DNA of 64,000 nt from Cricetomys ansorgei (GCA_026225945.1 JAMJFZ010001258.1:8594001-8658000), one strand, 5' to 3'. Positions 1 through 11,812 are shown, counted from the first letter of the stretch. Translations and numbers: made by a program. The notes: generated from the letters alone by a model not told the origin.

Positions 1-215
1 AGGCATGTTTTATTGAGAATGGGTCACGGGTAGAGTGGCCCCACACCCATGTACATGTGCACAGCCTCAGCTGCTCTTGATAAGTAATGAAAACAGTGCA
101 TAAATTAGGGATGTGTTCAAGAAATATTGAGGGAATTGTAGGAGAGAATGGGAGATAGATATGATCATATTTAGTTCTATACATGTATGAAATTCACAAA
201 ACCAAGGAAAAAATT
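1..215 (+). repeat. L1 3' UTR end fragment
   Basis: The stretch around 140-200 has the order seen at the 3' end of rodent L1 elements: a G/A-rich run with gggagatagatatgatcata, then atacatgtatgaaattc, then an A-rich tail. The element runs in from the left edge, so its 5' part is not visible. No coding frame survives. It is an old, diverged copy; the subfamily was not resolved. Confidence 0.5.
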
Positions 216-789
216 TAAAAACTACAAAGTTTTTATATTATAAGTAAAAGTATTAAAATAAATTTAAAAATTGAAAAGCTATTTCTGTTTTGCAGGGAGC
301 AGGGAATTCCAAGAACAGGCCTTGCTTCCTTGAGATATTTTCTTAGTGAGTATGATGAATTAGAGAAATAAATTAAGGGGAGTAGCACATGTAGTTAGCT
401 ATCAACAGTCATGCTTGCTCCCTTTTCCAACTTCTTTGCTAATAGGCTCAGTTTCAAGGGCTAGAGCACTGATCTATATCTTAAATACCTTTTGTATTTT
501 GAGAATATAATATAGTTGCATTATTTCCCTCTTAGCTTTTCCTCCCTCCAGGGTCTTCCATATACCCTTCCTTGATCTTTTTCAAATTCATGACCTTTTA
601 AAAAATTAATTATTGCATACATATATGCATATATATACACATATGCATTTCTAAATACATAAGTAAAATCTGCTTTTTCTGTACAATGATAATTGCATTG
701 TGTCAGTTCTGCTCCTTTTTGTCACATGTTTATTTTTCAAACTTCTATTTAGAAATTTAGGGACATCAAATGACCACTTTTTTAAAAAA
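216..789. other. AT-rich unique sequence
   Basis: AT-rich DNA with a short alternating TA/CA stretch near 615-650. I see no gene, RNA or clear repeat family here. Confidence 0.5.
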
Positions 790-1370
790 AATTCCCTTTT
801 ATTAAAAATAGATTATTTTCTCATACAATATATTCTGATTGTAGCCTCCCCTCCCTGAAATCCTTCCATTTCCTCCTCATCTTACCTCCCCGTCTGCATC
901 CTCTCTGTTTCTGTCTCTCATTAGAGGAGAGCAGGCTCCAAAGAGATAACAACAAAATATAACAAATAAAATATAATAAGGTAAAACTAAAATTATCATA
1001 TTGAAGTTGGGCAAGGCAAAGAAGCAGAAGGAAAGGGGCCCCAAGAACAGGCACAAGAATCAGAGACCCACTTGTTCACACACTCAGGGTCCCATAAAAG
1101 CACTAGCTTGAAATCTATAATGTATATGCAGGGGATGTGGCACAGACCCGTGTTGGCCCTGTACTTGCTGCTTAAGTCTCTGTGAGTTCATATGAGCTTT
1201 AATCCGTTGATTTAGAGGGCCTTGCTCTCCTGATGTCCTCCACCCGCTCTGGCTCTTACACTCATTCCATCTCCTCTTCTGGGGGTTCTCTGGGATCTGC
1301 ACGGAGGGATTTGACAAAAACATTTCATTTAGAACCATATGTTCAAAAAATTTGAACTCATAGGAATGGG
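790..1370 (-). repeat. Lx-type L1 3' UTR, inverted
   Basis: Read on the plus strand, this is the reverse of the rodent L1 3' UTR. It opens with a T-rich run and caatatattctgattgtag, then a C/T-rich block, then 'aacaggcacaagaatcagag' and 'cccataaaagcac', and ends in the 'ggttctctgggatctgcacg' and 'catttagaacc' motifs. The same ordered motifs recur near 59.4 and 61.4 kb. Both short minus-strand open frames here (77 and 96 codons) fall inside this repeat and are not genes. Confidence 0.75.
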
Positions 1371-1439
1371 ACATTACATTTTATGTAATAATGTGACTTC
1401 TAAACCAATATAAAGAGTTATTTTTTCAATCTTTGTTTT

Positions 1440-1605
1440 AATTATTTTTAATTATATGTATGTACATTGGTATATGAATGTCTGTGAAGATGCTCCAGGA
1501 GGCCAGAGTGTTACGTCATCCTTCAGTTGGGGTTGCAGTCAGCTGTGAGCTTCTGGAAACAGAACTTGGATCCTCTGCAAGGGCAGTGCAGGCTTTTAAC
1601 TGCCG
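1440..1605 (-). repeat. B2/B3 SINE, diverged
   Basis: The order matches a reversed B2/B3 element: TGTATGT-rich start, 'ggaggccagagtg', a 'gttgcagtcagctgtgagc' block, 'gaacttggatcctctgcaag' and 'gcaggcttttaactgccgaa', which is the reverse of the tRNA-like head with its decayed promoter boxes. Divergence is high, so this is an old insertion. Confidence 0.6.
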
Positions 1606-2854
1606 AATAATGTTTTTAATCCCCTGAAATAGAGACTTCTTACATATCTTATCTCTACTACACAAATAAAGTCCACAAATAAATGCATGAGTGATCCTTT
1701 TATTTTATTCTCTCGCCTCTTATATTGGATTTCTATGGCTCTGTCAGACGTGCCATTTTGAGAAGTTAAGATAAAGACAGCAAGAGTTTTCGAGCTATAC
1801 ATTTCGGAGGCACCACCCTAGGTGTGCACCACATTCTTCCAGGTAACTTGTTACATAACTTATGGATGGCCAATGGCAAGAAGCTTTCAGTCCATTTTCC
1901 TATCACTTTGCACTTAGAAACACCTGACTGACACATGCCTTACTTTTTATTTGTAGCTACTTCTCCTGAATTTATTTCTTCAATATGCAACATTGGTAAC
2001 GAAGTATCTCAGGGAAACAGGGCTGTCCGTTGAACAGTTTCTAAAGTATTGAATTTGTTTGGCTTGTTTCTATCTTTATAGACTGAAGTATTGGTGGTGG
2101 GGATTTTCCCATATTCTTCAAGATATGTGTGGAAGGCTTTTCTTCCTGCCTTTAAAAAACTGTCAAAATAAACGATATATTGGCACATGCTATCTATACA
2201 CATACAGCTAATTGACTAGAACCCTCATTCATTTTCCAATTGTAATTACTGCTGAGTTTAGTTGGAGGTATCCCTCACGCATTTTGAATAGGATCTCGGT
2301 AGTAAAGAATAAACATGCCCAGTAATTTTGTGTAAGACATCCATTTAGTTGATTGAGGTTCACGTTTATTCCCTTGGCTCTGCTGCCTTCCTGAACAGCT
2401 GGGCATCTTGTTGGCAAGAGAGCTCTCAGAAACTGGTTTGTAGTACCTCCAGGCCCTGGGAGTATAATTATATGATGATATATCCTTAGCATTTAGGGAT
2501 GCAAAACTGAGATATGCTGAGAAGCAACTGTGGGCTATTCATGATCTCCTAATTTATGGACATCAGTGTGCGCAGTGTCCCGTGCATTCTTTACCATCTC
2601 CTCCTAGATTTATTTAGCATTCACATTTCTTACATTCGGTGTTTAGCCTTTTCCAATTGATATGGAGTGACCATGGTCTGCGGGTTTGAGAAGGTGAAAG
2701 AATGAAACTATACATATGGGTGAATTTCATCTGCCTACCTATTTACTATCTATTGCTGCACTAATACTTTTGAAAACAAAGGAAACAGGTCCTTTCTTCT
2801 ATGTGACAAGATAATTTTAATAAATGAAATAAATGATTGAAATAATGACTGAGA
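1606..2854. other. Unique sequence, no gene seen
   Basis: Mostly unique AT-rich sequence. Minus-strand open frames of 64 to 87 codons (for example 2229-2492) have no domain, signal peptide or splice context that supports coding. Confidence 0.5.
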
Positions 2855-2945
2855 ATATGGATAAGCATGTAGTTCAGTGGTGGGATGCAGTTCCTGTACA
2901 TGTGACCTCATTGGCTTAATTCCCTATCACTAACCTACATACGAA
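2855..2945 (+). repeat. ID-like SINE fragment
   Basis: The run 'gcatgtagttcagtggtggg' followed by a 'gatgcagttcctgtacatgtg' section resembles the tRNA-derived body of rodent ID elements (box A-like start). It lacks a clear A-rich tail and the 3' half is degraded. It is too divergent to be a functional tRNA gene. Confidence 0.35.
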
Positions 2946-4821
2946 AGGCACTATAAAAAAGAATGCCAGTAGTGACCTTTTCATTTTATCAAACCCCACA
3001 TGTATAATCATATAGTAACAAATTAAAATAGAAAATATTTACAGCATAAGCCCCCAAAAGAAATTTTTAACCCCTTTAGCAATGTAAATATATTTTTGAA
3101 AAAGAGACACGTGTGCATTTGATTGTGTTAAAACTGAATACTAATATTACAATTTATTTTGAGTTATTTCTTTTTTCAATAATTCATAATCCACCTTGAT
3201 GTTGGTATACTTTGGTTCGTCTTTAATAAAGAAAATGCACTTTTCTAAAATCTCCACCTGAAGCAGCAGAAAATTATTAAACACATATTGCAGACTTGTA
3301 ATAAAAACTAAAATCACAATTCTAGAAATTGCATGTCTGTTTGAAATTAATTCTAGTGTTTTTAAATTGTTTGGCCTAATAACAAGTTCTACTATGTTAT
3401 CTTCATTAGAAAATTCATCTTAAGTTTACTTTTGATAATTTATAAATCACTTTCTTGATTTAGGAAAAAAAGTAGAAATCATAGAAACAGTAGGGAACAG
3501 CAATATCCGATTCATTTACTTAAAACAAGCCTTGAGTCTTGAGTAAGAAGCCAAGGGCTTCAATTACCATCAAATTGACTTCCTCTTGCAGTGTAGATGG
3601 GAGTTTTCTTCCATGCTTTCAACCATTGCCAAACAATCTATGACCTTTGCTTTCCTTTGTCTCTAGACCAGGAATTCTCAAAGCTGATTTCTAACATAAG
3701 ATTCTGAATGTGGATTTTGGTTCTAGGTATTCCTACATTTCCATTGTGATGGTGAGGATCCCTGTGACATTAGAAATTAAAGAGAAATTTTGTGATATGA
3801 AGAGCTGAGTACACATGCAAGTGCAGACATTTAACCAGTTTCTGTAAGTAAATTCTAATGGTGACCTTAATTAAACATTCACATATCACATTGATTCCTC
3901 TATGCTGTTTATATGAACCTTATTTGTTTATATATTGTGTATGTTTTTCTTCTCGTCTTCTATGAAGAGAGTTGATTTCATCACAGAATCTGGGTACCTG
4001 CTACTTATTCACCAAAACCCACCCAAGCCACAAGGGTCTCTCACTCTAAAGAAAAGCCAATTGTTTCTAGACAAATTCAATTTCTTTTTAGACAGCAGAT
4101 ATATATAAAATTTGACATACTAAAAAATTGTAGGGTTGAAATCAAAGGCAAGGATGGACACTTTTTTTGTCTCACAGAAAGCAAATAATATTGTTTTGGC
4201 CTTTATATTGATAAGTTTGCCACAGATTAGGAAAACAAATTTTTTTTGTGTGGCTAAATAGTCCAGACAAAAGTTAATAAGTTAATTTGACTGTTTTTAT
4301 TTTTCTAGGTGGGCTTTGCCAAGATATTTTAGTGATTAACAATGAAGCAGACTGTTCTGAAGGGGCTAAAAGATAAGAGGAAATAGCTTGCACTTTCATT
4401 TCATTATTGACACTCCCTTGACCAGGCTGACCACCGTAAACCCAGTTCTTCAGCATTTCTTCAGAGGTCTGTGACTGTTCCATATTCTGGAGTCATCATT
4501 CTTGTATTAAAAATACAAGTGGGTAGGAAATTGCCTATATTCCTCATTAAGGTATTCTTAAAACATTGGTGGGGGTGAGCACTCTCATTCAGCATCTTAA
4601 TACCGAAAATATTGTGGTGTAAGATAAAAAGAGAGAAGCCTCCTTCAAGGAAGTTTAAAAGGGGTATGTACTCATTTTCCTCAAATGCTTTATCCTCTTG
4701 TCCTTGGAGTACAAGGATGTTACAAGGAGTAACATCAATATATTGGTTGTGTATGTGCTCTTTCTTCAGAATCCTTTCACCTGGATTGCTGTTTGGGTCC
4801 TTTGTTTGATAACTGAACAGG
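2946..4821. other. Unique AT-rich sequence
   Basis: About 1.9 kb without a repeat I can name. It holds several T- and A-rich runs, no long open frame and no splice-bounded exon that I can defend. A 69-codon minus frame at 4274-4483 has no supporting feature. Confidence 0.45.
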
Positions 4822-4920
4822 GTTGTTTTTAATATAGCCCAGACTATCTGGCCTTGAATTCTTCATCTCTCTGCCTCCATTTCTCAAGTTCTGGGTATAA
4901 GATGGGTACCACCTCTCTGA
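4822..4920 (-). repeat. B1-related SINE fragment
   Basis: The run 'atagcccagactatctggcc' followed by 'ttgaattcttcatctctctg', 'cctccatttctcaagttctg' and 'ggtataagatgggtaccacc' follows the reversed B1 body in order. It is truncated and strongly diverged. Confidence 0.5.
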
Positions 4921-5012
4921 TATATTGACTTTGGTTTTCTCATCAATGAAACTGAGATGATAACTACTTCTGTTTCAACAGATTGCTGAACTTATTGCTT
5001 GGGAAAAATTTC
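4921..5012 (+). repeat. MIR fragment
   Basis: The run 'gactttggttttctcatcaa' followed by 'tgaaactgagatgataacta' matches the central part of MIR, where a 'cctcatctgtaaaatggg'-type core precedes ATAAT-rich sequence. It is short and old. Confidence 0.4.
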
Positions 5013-5014
5013 AT

Positions 5015-5300
5015 AGAAATAATACATCCCTCATGAATTTCTATGAATATTTTGTTATCAAGATACATCCCCTCTGAAATAGCCGTGCTGACATAACAAA
5101 GCTATTCGTTAACTTTGCATTGACTTTTGCGGAGATTTGCTCTGAGTTCCCAATTCATTTCTGAGGTTGGTGAGCACGGTTCTTCTATTCTGCAAATATT
5201 TATTCATCATCTTCCTGTGTTTCCCATCAACTAATGCAGTAAGGGAACCGAGTCCTTAAAACACTCTTTCCTCTTGCCTGACTCAGCATCTCTCAGTTTA
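5015..5300. promoter_or_regulatory. Candidate conserved non-coding element
   Basis: Repeat-free stretch with balanced composition and several retained CpGs (agccgtgctgac, ttcgttaactttg, tttgcggag) in an otherwise CpG-poor AT-rich region. It also holds a GTTAAC site. No open frame of note. Calling it regulatory is inference from base composition only; no cross-species comparison was possible. Confidence 0.2.
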
Positions 5301-5969
5301 CTTGATTTGTATGCTTGCTAGCAAAGCCAACTTATTGATACTACAGGGAGCTCTTCAGGGGTGAAAGTTGACCATGAAAATAGGAGCAAAGGGAGTTTCC
5401 TGTTTCTGGAATGTTTATTGTGAAAATAACTGTTAAGAAGGTAACTGCTACCGAATACAAGAGCGAAGCAGTAACTTGTGCACGGTTATGTTTTAAAACA
5501 AAATAAACTTTTCTCTCAGAGTTAAATACATGCTGCTTTCATCTGAGATCTTCATCCTGTCTTTTTCATTTCTATCAGCATCCTCACTTTTCAGAGATGC
5601 TATTGTTACTGTATTGGCTCTCTTTCTCCTTTCGTTCGCATGCTGTGAATGCCTCGGTGCTTTAAATGTTTACTTAGTACTTACTTTAATATACTAGTAG
5701 ATCACTTATAAATGTACCTGTAAAATAAGTTAGGAGAGCTTCCTCCCTAACTGGGAGAAGATACAGACCTTTCATTCCTGGCTGTGTTGTAAGTAAAGAG
5801 AAATATAATCTAACCACATTGAACCTTTCCCCAAAGAGTTTCAGACTCCTCACTGTCACAGCAATTCTCAAACTTGTCATAATTAATTAATTATATTGTT
5901 TTGTGTGAGGATATTTGTATTTAGGACATCACCATATTGTTCATGAATTTGTGCATAATTGTGGATAAG
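5301..5969. other. Unique sequence, no gene seen
   Basis: Unique, AT-rich. One 64-codon minus frame (5686-5880) has no supporting signal. Confidence 0.5.
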
Positions 5970-6262
5970 CACGTTTGTGCATATACATCTGGAGGCCACA
6001 TTTTGATACTGGATGTCTTCTATTGCTCTCCACATCTTAATATCAGAAACATGGTCTCTTATAGCACCCAGGGTTCACAAATTGGCCAGACAGGATGGAC
6101 AGTAAATTCTGGGGGTTCTTCTATCTCTGCCTCCCTAGACAAAGGTTACAGGTGTGTACCACCACATACGTCTTTTATGTGGGTGTTAGGGATCCAAAAT
6201 CATGCCCTCTTGTTTGTGTAGCAAGCCTTTTACTGTCTGAGTGATCTCTGTAGCCCAAATCT
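5970..6262 (-). repeat. B4 SINE
   Basis: The reversed B4 structure (a B1-like part joined to an ID-like part) is recognisable. A 'ctctgcctccctagac' and 'ggttacaggtgtgtaccacc' section (B1-like) is followed by 'gtgggtgttagggatccaaa', 'catgccctcttgtttgtgta', 'gcaagccttttactgtctga' and 'gtgatctctgtagccc' (ID-like head, reversed). The 94-codon plus frame at 5937-6221 is only a shadow of this repeat. Confidence 0.65.
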
Positions 6263-6466
6263 GGTTGTCTATAAAAAGTTAACAGGTTGGCTTATGAAAA
6301 TTACTGATGTCTAGGTCTCAGTTTAGAAGTGACAGAGTAATGGGAAATTGATTGGATTATAACCTTATTAGTATGGTTTTAAAACTATCAAGGTGATTGT
6401 ATTTTGTATTCATGTCTTGAACAATTGGCCATTATATTGTTGCTTGTTTGTTTTGATGGTTCTCTG

Positions 6467-6566
6467 TATAGCAGCAGCTTAATAGACCAACTTATATAGA
6501 ACCAGAATAGTTACATTATAGCAGCAGCTTAATCGACCAACTTACATAGCCACCCGAAAAGTTACA
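6467..6566. repeat. Tandem duplication, two 50-bp units
   Basis: Two adjacent 50-bp units start at 6467 and 6517. Both begin tatagcagcagcttaat and continue with a gaccaacttayatag core and an agttac end. They differ at several positions, so the duplication is not recent. The unit resembles no repeat family I know. Confidence 0.85.
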
Positions 6567-7139
6567 GATGCAGATGCATCTTCCAGGATGTTAACTGGCA
6601 CAAACCAAAAGAATGATACATGCGTTCTTAACTTTGATGCATAGTCACACACAGGCTTAGACATACATTGTCACAGGTATACGCAGACTTTTAAGTGTAC
6701 AGAGATACATGAAAACACAGAAGATGGGTGGACAGAGTTATGAAGATTTGTCCTCAATAGAGACATTTGAATTTTCATTGAGCAATAGCCACACAAATAT
6801 GTAGAAAGACGTGACCTCAAGCTACAAATGGATATGGCACCTTTTAAATCTCAAGGTTAGAAATGTTTAGGTCTGTTTTGTTCGGGATGATGGGAATCAC
6901 TGAGAATTATCTGACATTTCTCTATGGAGACAAGTTGGCCCAATATAGTGCAAGCTCTCTGATATCTCAAAGAGATAGAGAATAAAACCCATAAGATAGC
7001 AGTTGTAGCCTCAAAGCAAGAAAACACTCAAAACATCAAGGATAAAAACAATATCACTGTCTCACTGACAGACAACCAGTTAACATAGAAAAAGAGTCAT
7101 AAATTATTATAAATCATAACTAATATATAATATTTGAAG
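6567..7139. other. Unique sequence, no gene seen
   Basis: Unique A-rich sequence with no open frame or repeat I can identify. Confidence 0.5.
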
Positions 7140-7312
7140 ACAACACTGGTGACACACATCTTTAAAGCAAGTACCTGGGAAGTAGAAGCAGGAAGAGATC
7201 TGTGAGTTCAAAGCCAGCCTGGTTGACATAGTGAGTTCTAGGCCAGCCAAGGCTACATAATGACACCTACTATTATTACTACTACTAATAATAATAATTA
7301 ATAATAATAAAT
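7140..7312 (+). repeat. B1 SINE with (TAA)n tail
   Basis: Diverged B1 on the plus strand: 'ggtgacacacatctttaaag', 'gtacctgggaagtagaagca', 'gtgagttcaaagccagcctg' and a repeated 'agttctaggccagccaagg' section. It is followed at about 7268-7312 by ACT/TAA microsatellite sequence in place of a plain A tail. Confidence 0.75.
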
Positions 7313-7424
7313 AGTTGAAGAGCATCACATTTCTCAAGGATTTCATATTTTAATCTCTATTATACTTACATTTATAGAGAGCAATCCAGGCTGGTTCTTA
7401 GTCTCATTTGATCATCTGAGAAAC

Positions 7425-7600
7425 TCCATTAGATGGTAAGATTTATCATCCCTATGTTATAAGTTTGGAACTGATATTAGTATTTTCACTTTATAGATGA
7501 AATTATAAAAGTTCAGAAGGTTTAAATACTCAATGGGAACTACAGGACAATCCAATTTCTAATTCATAGCTAATTTTAATTCAATGATAGGTTATAGAAA
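7425..7600 (-). repeat. MIR-like fragment
   Basis: The run 'attttcactttatagatgaa' followed by 'attataaaagttcagaaggt' and 'ttaaatactcaatggg' follows the reversed MIR core (tttacagatgaggaaactgag type, then agaggttaa). Heavily diverged. Confidence 0.4.
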
Positions 7601-8129
7601 AACATAACTAAGTATAAAGAGAATCATCTAGGTTGGATATCAAGTTCCCACCTCTTGGAATTAAGTGGCAGTTTGCCTGACTCAATGAACCTGTAATCAG
7701 ATGTTCATAGATGATAATGAGCACACACAATGGGAATATGTGTCACGCCTTCTATTGCATAGACCAATCAACCTCATTATAACAGAGCTGAGAAGCTACT
7801 GCATCTTGCACTGTGTATTAAGAAGATGTGGACATTAGCATGAAGATTCTGTTTTTATAATTTTTTATGAGCATGTGCCTGAGCTGTAAGGAAACCAGTT
7901 GAGAAGATATGTGGTCACATAATAATTTCTTTTACACCTCTCCTCGACATTGGACTGTTAAGACAACTGCATGATCAAAAATGTTCTAAGATCTGTTGAG
8001 CAACATGTAGCCATGCTTCACTGAGGGGTTATTGTGATTGTCTCTGAGCATGTGTCTATCTAGATGCTGAGAGTCTCCCTAGGCAAATGGCTTATGTTAA
8101 TGTGTAGGAAGCAAATAATGATGAATTGA
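7601..8129. other. Unique sequence, no gene seen
   Basis: Unique AT-rich DNA without open frames above the chance level. No repeat recognised. Confidence 0.5.
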
Positions 8130-8800
8130 AACACTATTTAACATGTAAAAAAATCTCTAAAATTAGAATCAGAGATTCTCAATACATACCTCTTTAAAAT
8201 TGTAGTGGACATGAGATCCTTATGCCCACAGGTAAGCACCAGGGAAACCAGGAATGTTAAACATGCAGGACTGTCTCTTTGATGAAAGGACAGTATACTT
8301 GTTGTCCACCCAGAAGGCTGCAAGTGGAGGTCATTAATAGCCTGGTTATCTATGCCATTTGTAGGGCCAGGCCACATCTGAATTCCCTGAGACTATCATG
8401 TTTATCCCAGACCCTTGCTCTCTAGACCTTTATCTTGAGCATTGTTTGTAAGTCAATAGAACCCATTCTAAGGGAGATGTAACATACAATTTGTAGCTTT
8501 GTGACCTGTATGATATCTGTATTACTGAGACCACACCTGATCCTCCCCAAGACCCTTAAGATATAGAGCCCACTTCTATGGACGAAGTCACAGGTACTTT
8601 GCAAGTGTTTTGATGTAGTCATGCTTCAAGCTTTATTGTGTGCATGGGATCGAGATCATTGTTATCAGGATTTTTTTTCCAAAATTCTACTGTGCTTAAA
8701 TGCCTAAAAAATAAACTGCCTGGTGCCAGGTTTCAGACTCTAGAAGGTAGAGCCAACACTGGCTGACAAAGTCATGCTGAACTATATTTCCTTCTTGCCT
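8130..8800 (+). repeat. LTR-like element, copy 1 (MT/MaLR-related)
   Basis: About 670 bp sharing ordered blocks with 33890-34375: a caggaatgttaaacatgcag block, a ccagaaggctg block, an agcctggtt block, an rttttgatg(y)ag block before a gctttatt motif, then cctaaaaaataaac and caggtttcagactctagaag. The centre contains 'gaattccctgagactatcat' and a 'gtgacctgtatgatatctgt' block, which I associate with mouse MT-type MaLR LTRs. The AATAAA near 8710 would be the polyadenylation signal, giving plus orientation. Exact ends and target duplication were not resolved. Minus-strand open frames here (79, 66 and 67 codons) are shadows. Confidence 0.5.
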
Positions 8801-9229
8801 CAAACAGACCATTACTCTGCCAGCCATGATGTTTGCAAGGATCTCCACATAACATCTCAGAGATTGAGCAACTTTGGGCCTATGTTCGTACTTGTCCAAG
8901 AGAGATAATAGCCTGACACATTATATGCTTTCTTGGCTTAATTCAGTTAACTTCTATCAACTTGAGTTGCTTTCCTGGCAGTGGGGGTCTACTAGTTTAT
9001 AATCTGATTTGGTCACTTTTAAGGCCAAAAAGCAATAAATGGAGAAGACACAATGGGTGGTATGAGTTAAGTTCTCCTGAATGAAATAAGTATTCAGAAA
9101 AAGGAGGGATAAATACAGGACTCTTGAACACAACATTCCTGAGAACAATAGAAAAAAATAGAAATTGAATTCCAAAAAAATATGGTTCTAAAATAGAGCA
9201 TGTAAATTTTAACCATTTTCCTTGATTTT
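8801..9229. other. Unique sequence, no gene seen
   Basis: Unique sequence between the LTR-like element and an L1 fragment. Short minus-strand open frames here lack support. Confidence 0.5.
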
Positions 9230-9640
9230 ATTAGGTAAGAAGTACATAATGCATTTTGATCATATTTACTCCTCCCTCCAAGTCCTCTCAAATTCAATCC
9301 CCCTTCCCCACCCACTCAACTTTGTGTTTTCTTTTGTTATTAACACCATCAACTACAGTTGATGCTGTTGGACAGATGTACTCTTCCAGAAGCTGTCAAT
9401 TGCCCATAGCTCCTCAGCTTTGGTGGGACACTGTGCCTCACCCCCCTCTTTATGCTGGATTTTGGTTTGTCCCAAGCTTGTGTAGGTCTTGTGCATGTTG
9501 TCACAGTGACTGTGAGTTCAGATGTGCAATTGTCCTGGTGTGTTCAGAAAACACTTTCCAAATAGGCATCTAGTGCTTCTAGCTCTTACAGTTTCTGCCA
9601 TTATATCATAATCCCTTTGACTGAAAATTGGCAACATTGT
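9230..9640 (-). repeat. L1 3' UTR, inverted
   Basis: Reversed rodent L1 3' UTR: 'ttttgatcatatttactcct', 'ccccacccactcaactttgt', a 'agctcctcagctttggtggg' block, 'cttgtgtaggtcttgtgcat', 'gttgtcacagtgactgtgag' and 'agctcttacagtttctgcc', in the expected order. The 105-codon plus frame at 9256-9573 lies wholly inside it and is not a gene. Confidence 0.75.
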
Positions 9641-9737
9641 GTGGTGAAGAATATTCATTACAATTCCTATGAATAAATTATTTCACTTATTGTATGCATA
9701 TGTATACACAGTTGTGTGGGCTTATAGGTAATTTCTC

Positions 9738-9787
9738 TGTGTGTGTGTCTTTCTGTCTCTCCACCTCTCTCTGCCTCTCTCTGTCTG

Positions 9788-9818
<31 letters not shown>

Positions 9819-9850
9819 GTCTCACACACACACACACACACACACACATA
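9738..9850. repeat. (TCTG/TCTC)n-(CA)n microsatellite
   Basis: A polypyrimidine TCTG/TCTC tract of about 80 bp runs directly into about 28 bp of (CA)n. Overlapping Cys/Val- or Ser/Leu-rich open frames in several phases come from this simple sequence only. Confidence 0.95.
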
Positions 9851-10591
9851 TTCCCTGCATGTATATGTATCTATAATTTCTCTTGGATACATATACACGT
9901 GGAATCAAATATACTTTTCTCATAAGAAAAATGGAAAAGTGTATCTTACATATGCTTAACTCTGTGTTAATAACTTATTTAGCTTTCCATATGCTAGAGA
10001 CATTATTTAATATTTGAACTAGGAATCATTAGTCAATGTAGCATTAAATGTAAAACTCAAACTAATTAGAATTAATTTAAATGTTCTCTGGCAAAATGAT
10101 AGCTAAGTAATTTCTAGCATATACACTTATGGGACAAACATCCAGAAATGGAAAATTAATGGACTTTTGTTATATGTTTTAACTAAATCAAATCAAAGGG
10201 TAATAGACCTGATAAAATGAAATTTACATACATATATAGACATGTATTACAAATCTGACTTGTGATGGCTAACAATTAATAAAATGCTAAAGGAAAATAG
10301 TCTGTGGGCAAGAAAATATTGTAGACTAGAAATGCATTGTGTGGCTGGAGAGACTTTTGTGAATTGGCTCAGAGTATCCTCTGAAGGGCAGGTTAAGATA
10401 CAGGCTGGAATTATGAGCATCTCTCTGCTTTCCTTATCTGACCAAGCAACCATCGCTAAAGTCCTTTTGCCAAAACTGTTTCCTAGAAGAGAGATAGTTG
10501 TTATAGATTTGTGCTTTATGTACTATTTGTGAGCAGTTACAAAAGAGTATCTGAGCAAAAATCCCACTCTAAGAGATAAGGAGAAAAGAAG
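9851..10591. other. Unique AT-rich sequence
   Basis: Unique sequence. Two opposite open frames at 10247-10532 (68 and 82 codons) overlap each other and show no domain or signal sequence. Confidence 0.45.
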
Positions 10592-10910
10592 TGTTTCGAA
10601 TGTGAGATTTCCTATACAGACTCATATGTTTGAACCCTTGGTCCCTAACTGCTGGTACCATTTGGGAAGGCTGTAGCATCTATAAAAAGTGGAGTCTTCC
10701 TGAAGGAAGTGACTCACTGTGGGTGGGCCTTGAAGTGTCATAGCTTTCTCCTACTTCTTTTTTACTCTCTCTGTTTCTTCACTGATAACTTCTATTACAA
10801 TGCCTCATCTGCTGTGATGGATAGCATCCTGTAAATCAAGACACACACTTCCTGTCGTAGGTTGCTTCTTGTCAGTATTTGGTTACGGTGATAATAAATT
10901 AACTAATACA
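10592..10910 (+). mobile_element. ORR1-type MaLR solo LTR
   Basis: A 319-bp LTR. It opens TGTTTCGAATGTGAG and carries 'actcatatgtttgaaccctt' and 'ggtccctaactgctggtacc', a 'tgggtgggccttgaagtg' block, an AATAAA-type signal (ataataaatt) and the terminal actaataca, all characteristic of ORR1 LTRs (nonautonomous ERVL-MaLR). The 4 bp gaag flank it on both sides (10588-10591 and 10911-10914), consistent with a target duplication. No internal region is present. Confidence 0.8.
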
Positions 10911-11659
10911 GAAGCACTGCTATTACTTTTAGTCTTCTTTTGCTGAGACGTTTCACCTGTGCAGCAAGAACAGATAAGCACAGATGGTGCACTAGGTCCA
11001 TAAATGTCACCTATTGTTTAGATTCCTGTAGTGGCCTCCTGAACTGCTGCCCCTTTCTGAAACATGCCTCCTTCAAAACAGATGTGTCTCTGAAATAACA
11101 AAACTCAGCATTTATATCCATTTTTTCTTGTCTTTTAAGGTCCAGATTCTTCTTGCTTTAACATCTGTATCCAGTCTGATGTGCTGCCCGGTCTGTTGAG
11201 CATGAACATGTCTGCTGAGAGCCTGTGTTGTTCATCCTTGTTTCTGAGCAGTGAAGATTATATGGGTGTGTATGTGGGTGGGCATAGATGAGTGCTTAAC
11301 ACAGGCTCTTCTCATACCAGTGGAAATGCAGATGATAGTGCAACTACAAATATGATTGTTGCATTTATCGTGTGGATTGTGCATTTAAAAAGTACACACT
11401 AGTGAGTAAGTTAGGAATTAGAGAAGGTATCGGGTATGACTTCATTTAGAAGAAAACCTCTGAGGTGAGATCACCCAGCTCAATAGTATATAGCCATGCA
11501 AGCATCAGTCACAAGGACATCTCCATGTGCTGTGACTCAACTGACCTGTGTTCTGAGTGTGTTCCGTCTGTGCATCTTTCCTCCAGTCTCCGCACTGGGA
11601 AAGAGCTCCGTGCTGACAGTGTTTCTTCCTTCATGAAATGTGCTCTGTGCTTTAAAGAT
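10911..11659. other. Unique sequence, no gene seen
   Basis: Unique and less AT-rich than its surroundings. A 67-codon plus frame at 11465-11668 has no recognisable feature. Confidence 0.45.
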
Positions 11660-11812
11660 GTTTTTTAAATTTTAATTATGTGTATGCATCTGTTTGTGGG
11701 TACTTACATGTGAGTGCATGTACCTGCACCTGATCCCCCAGAAGCTGGAGTTACAGGATACTGTGTAGCAAACTGCTTGATCATCGGGTTCTTACACTCT
11801 TTCAGAAATTAC
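11660..11812 (-). repeat. B2/B3 SINE, diverged
   Basis: Reversed B2/B3 body: a T/A-rich start, 'gtgtatgcatctgtttgtgg', 'gtgagtgcatgtacctgcac', 'ccagaagctggagttacagg', and a degraded head containing 'cgggttcttacactctttca'. Old copy. Confidence 0.5.

Noticed and set aside
2855..2945. Possible tRNA gene
   Set aside because: ID-like SINE sequence; it cannot fold into a full cloverleaf by eye.
9256..9573. 105-codon frame with several cysteines
   Set aside because: Lies within a reversed L1 3' UTR; the cysteines come from repeat text.
9667..9959. Overlapping open frames rich in Cys/Val or Ser/Leu/His
   Set aside because: They translate the TCTG/CA microsatellite in different phases.
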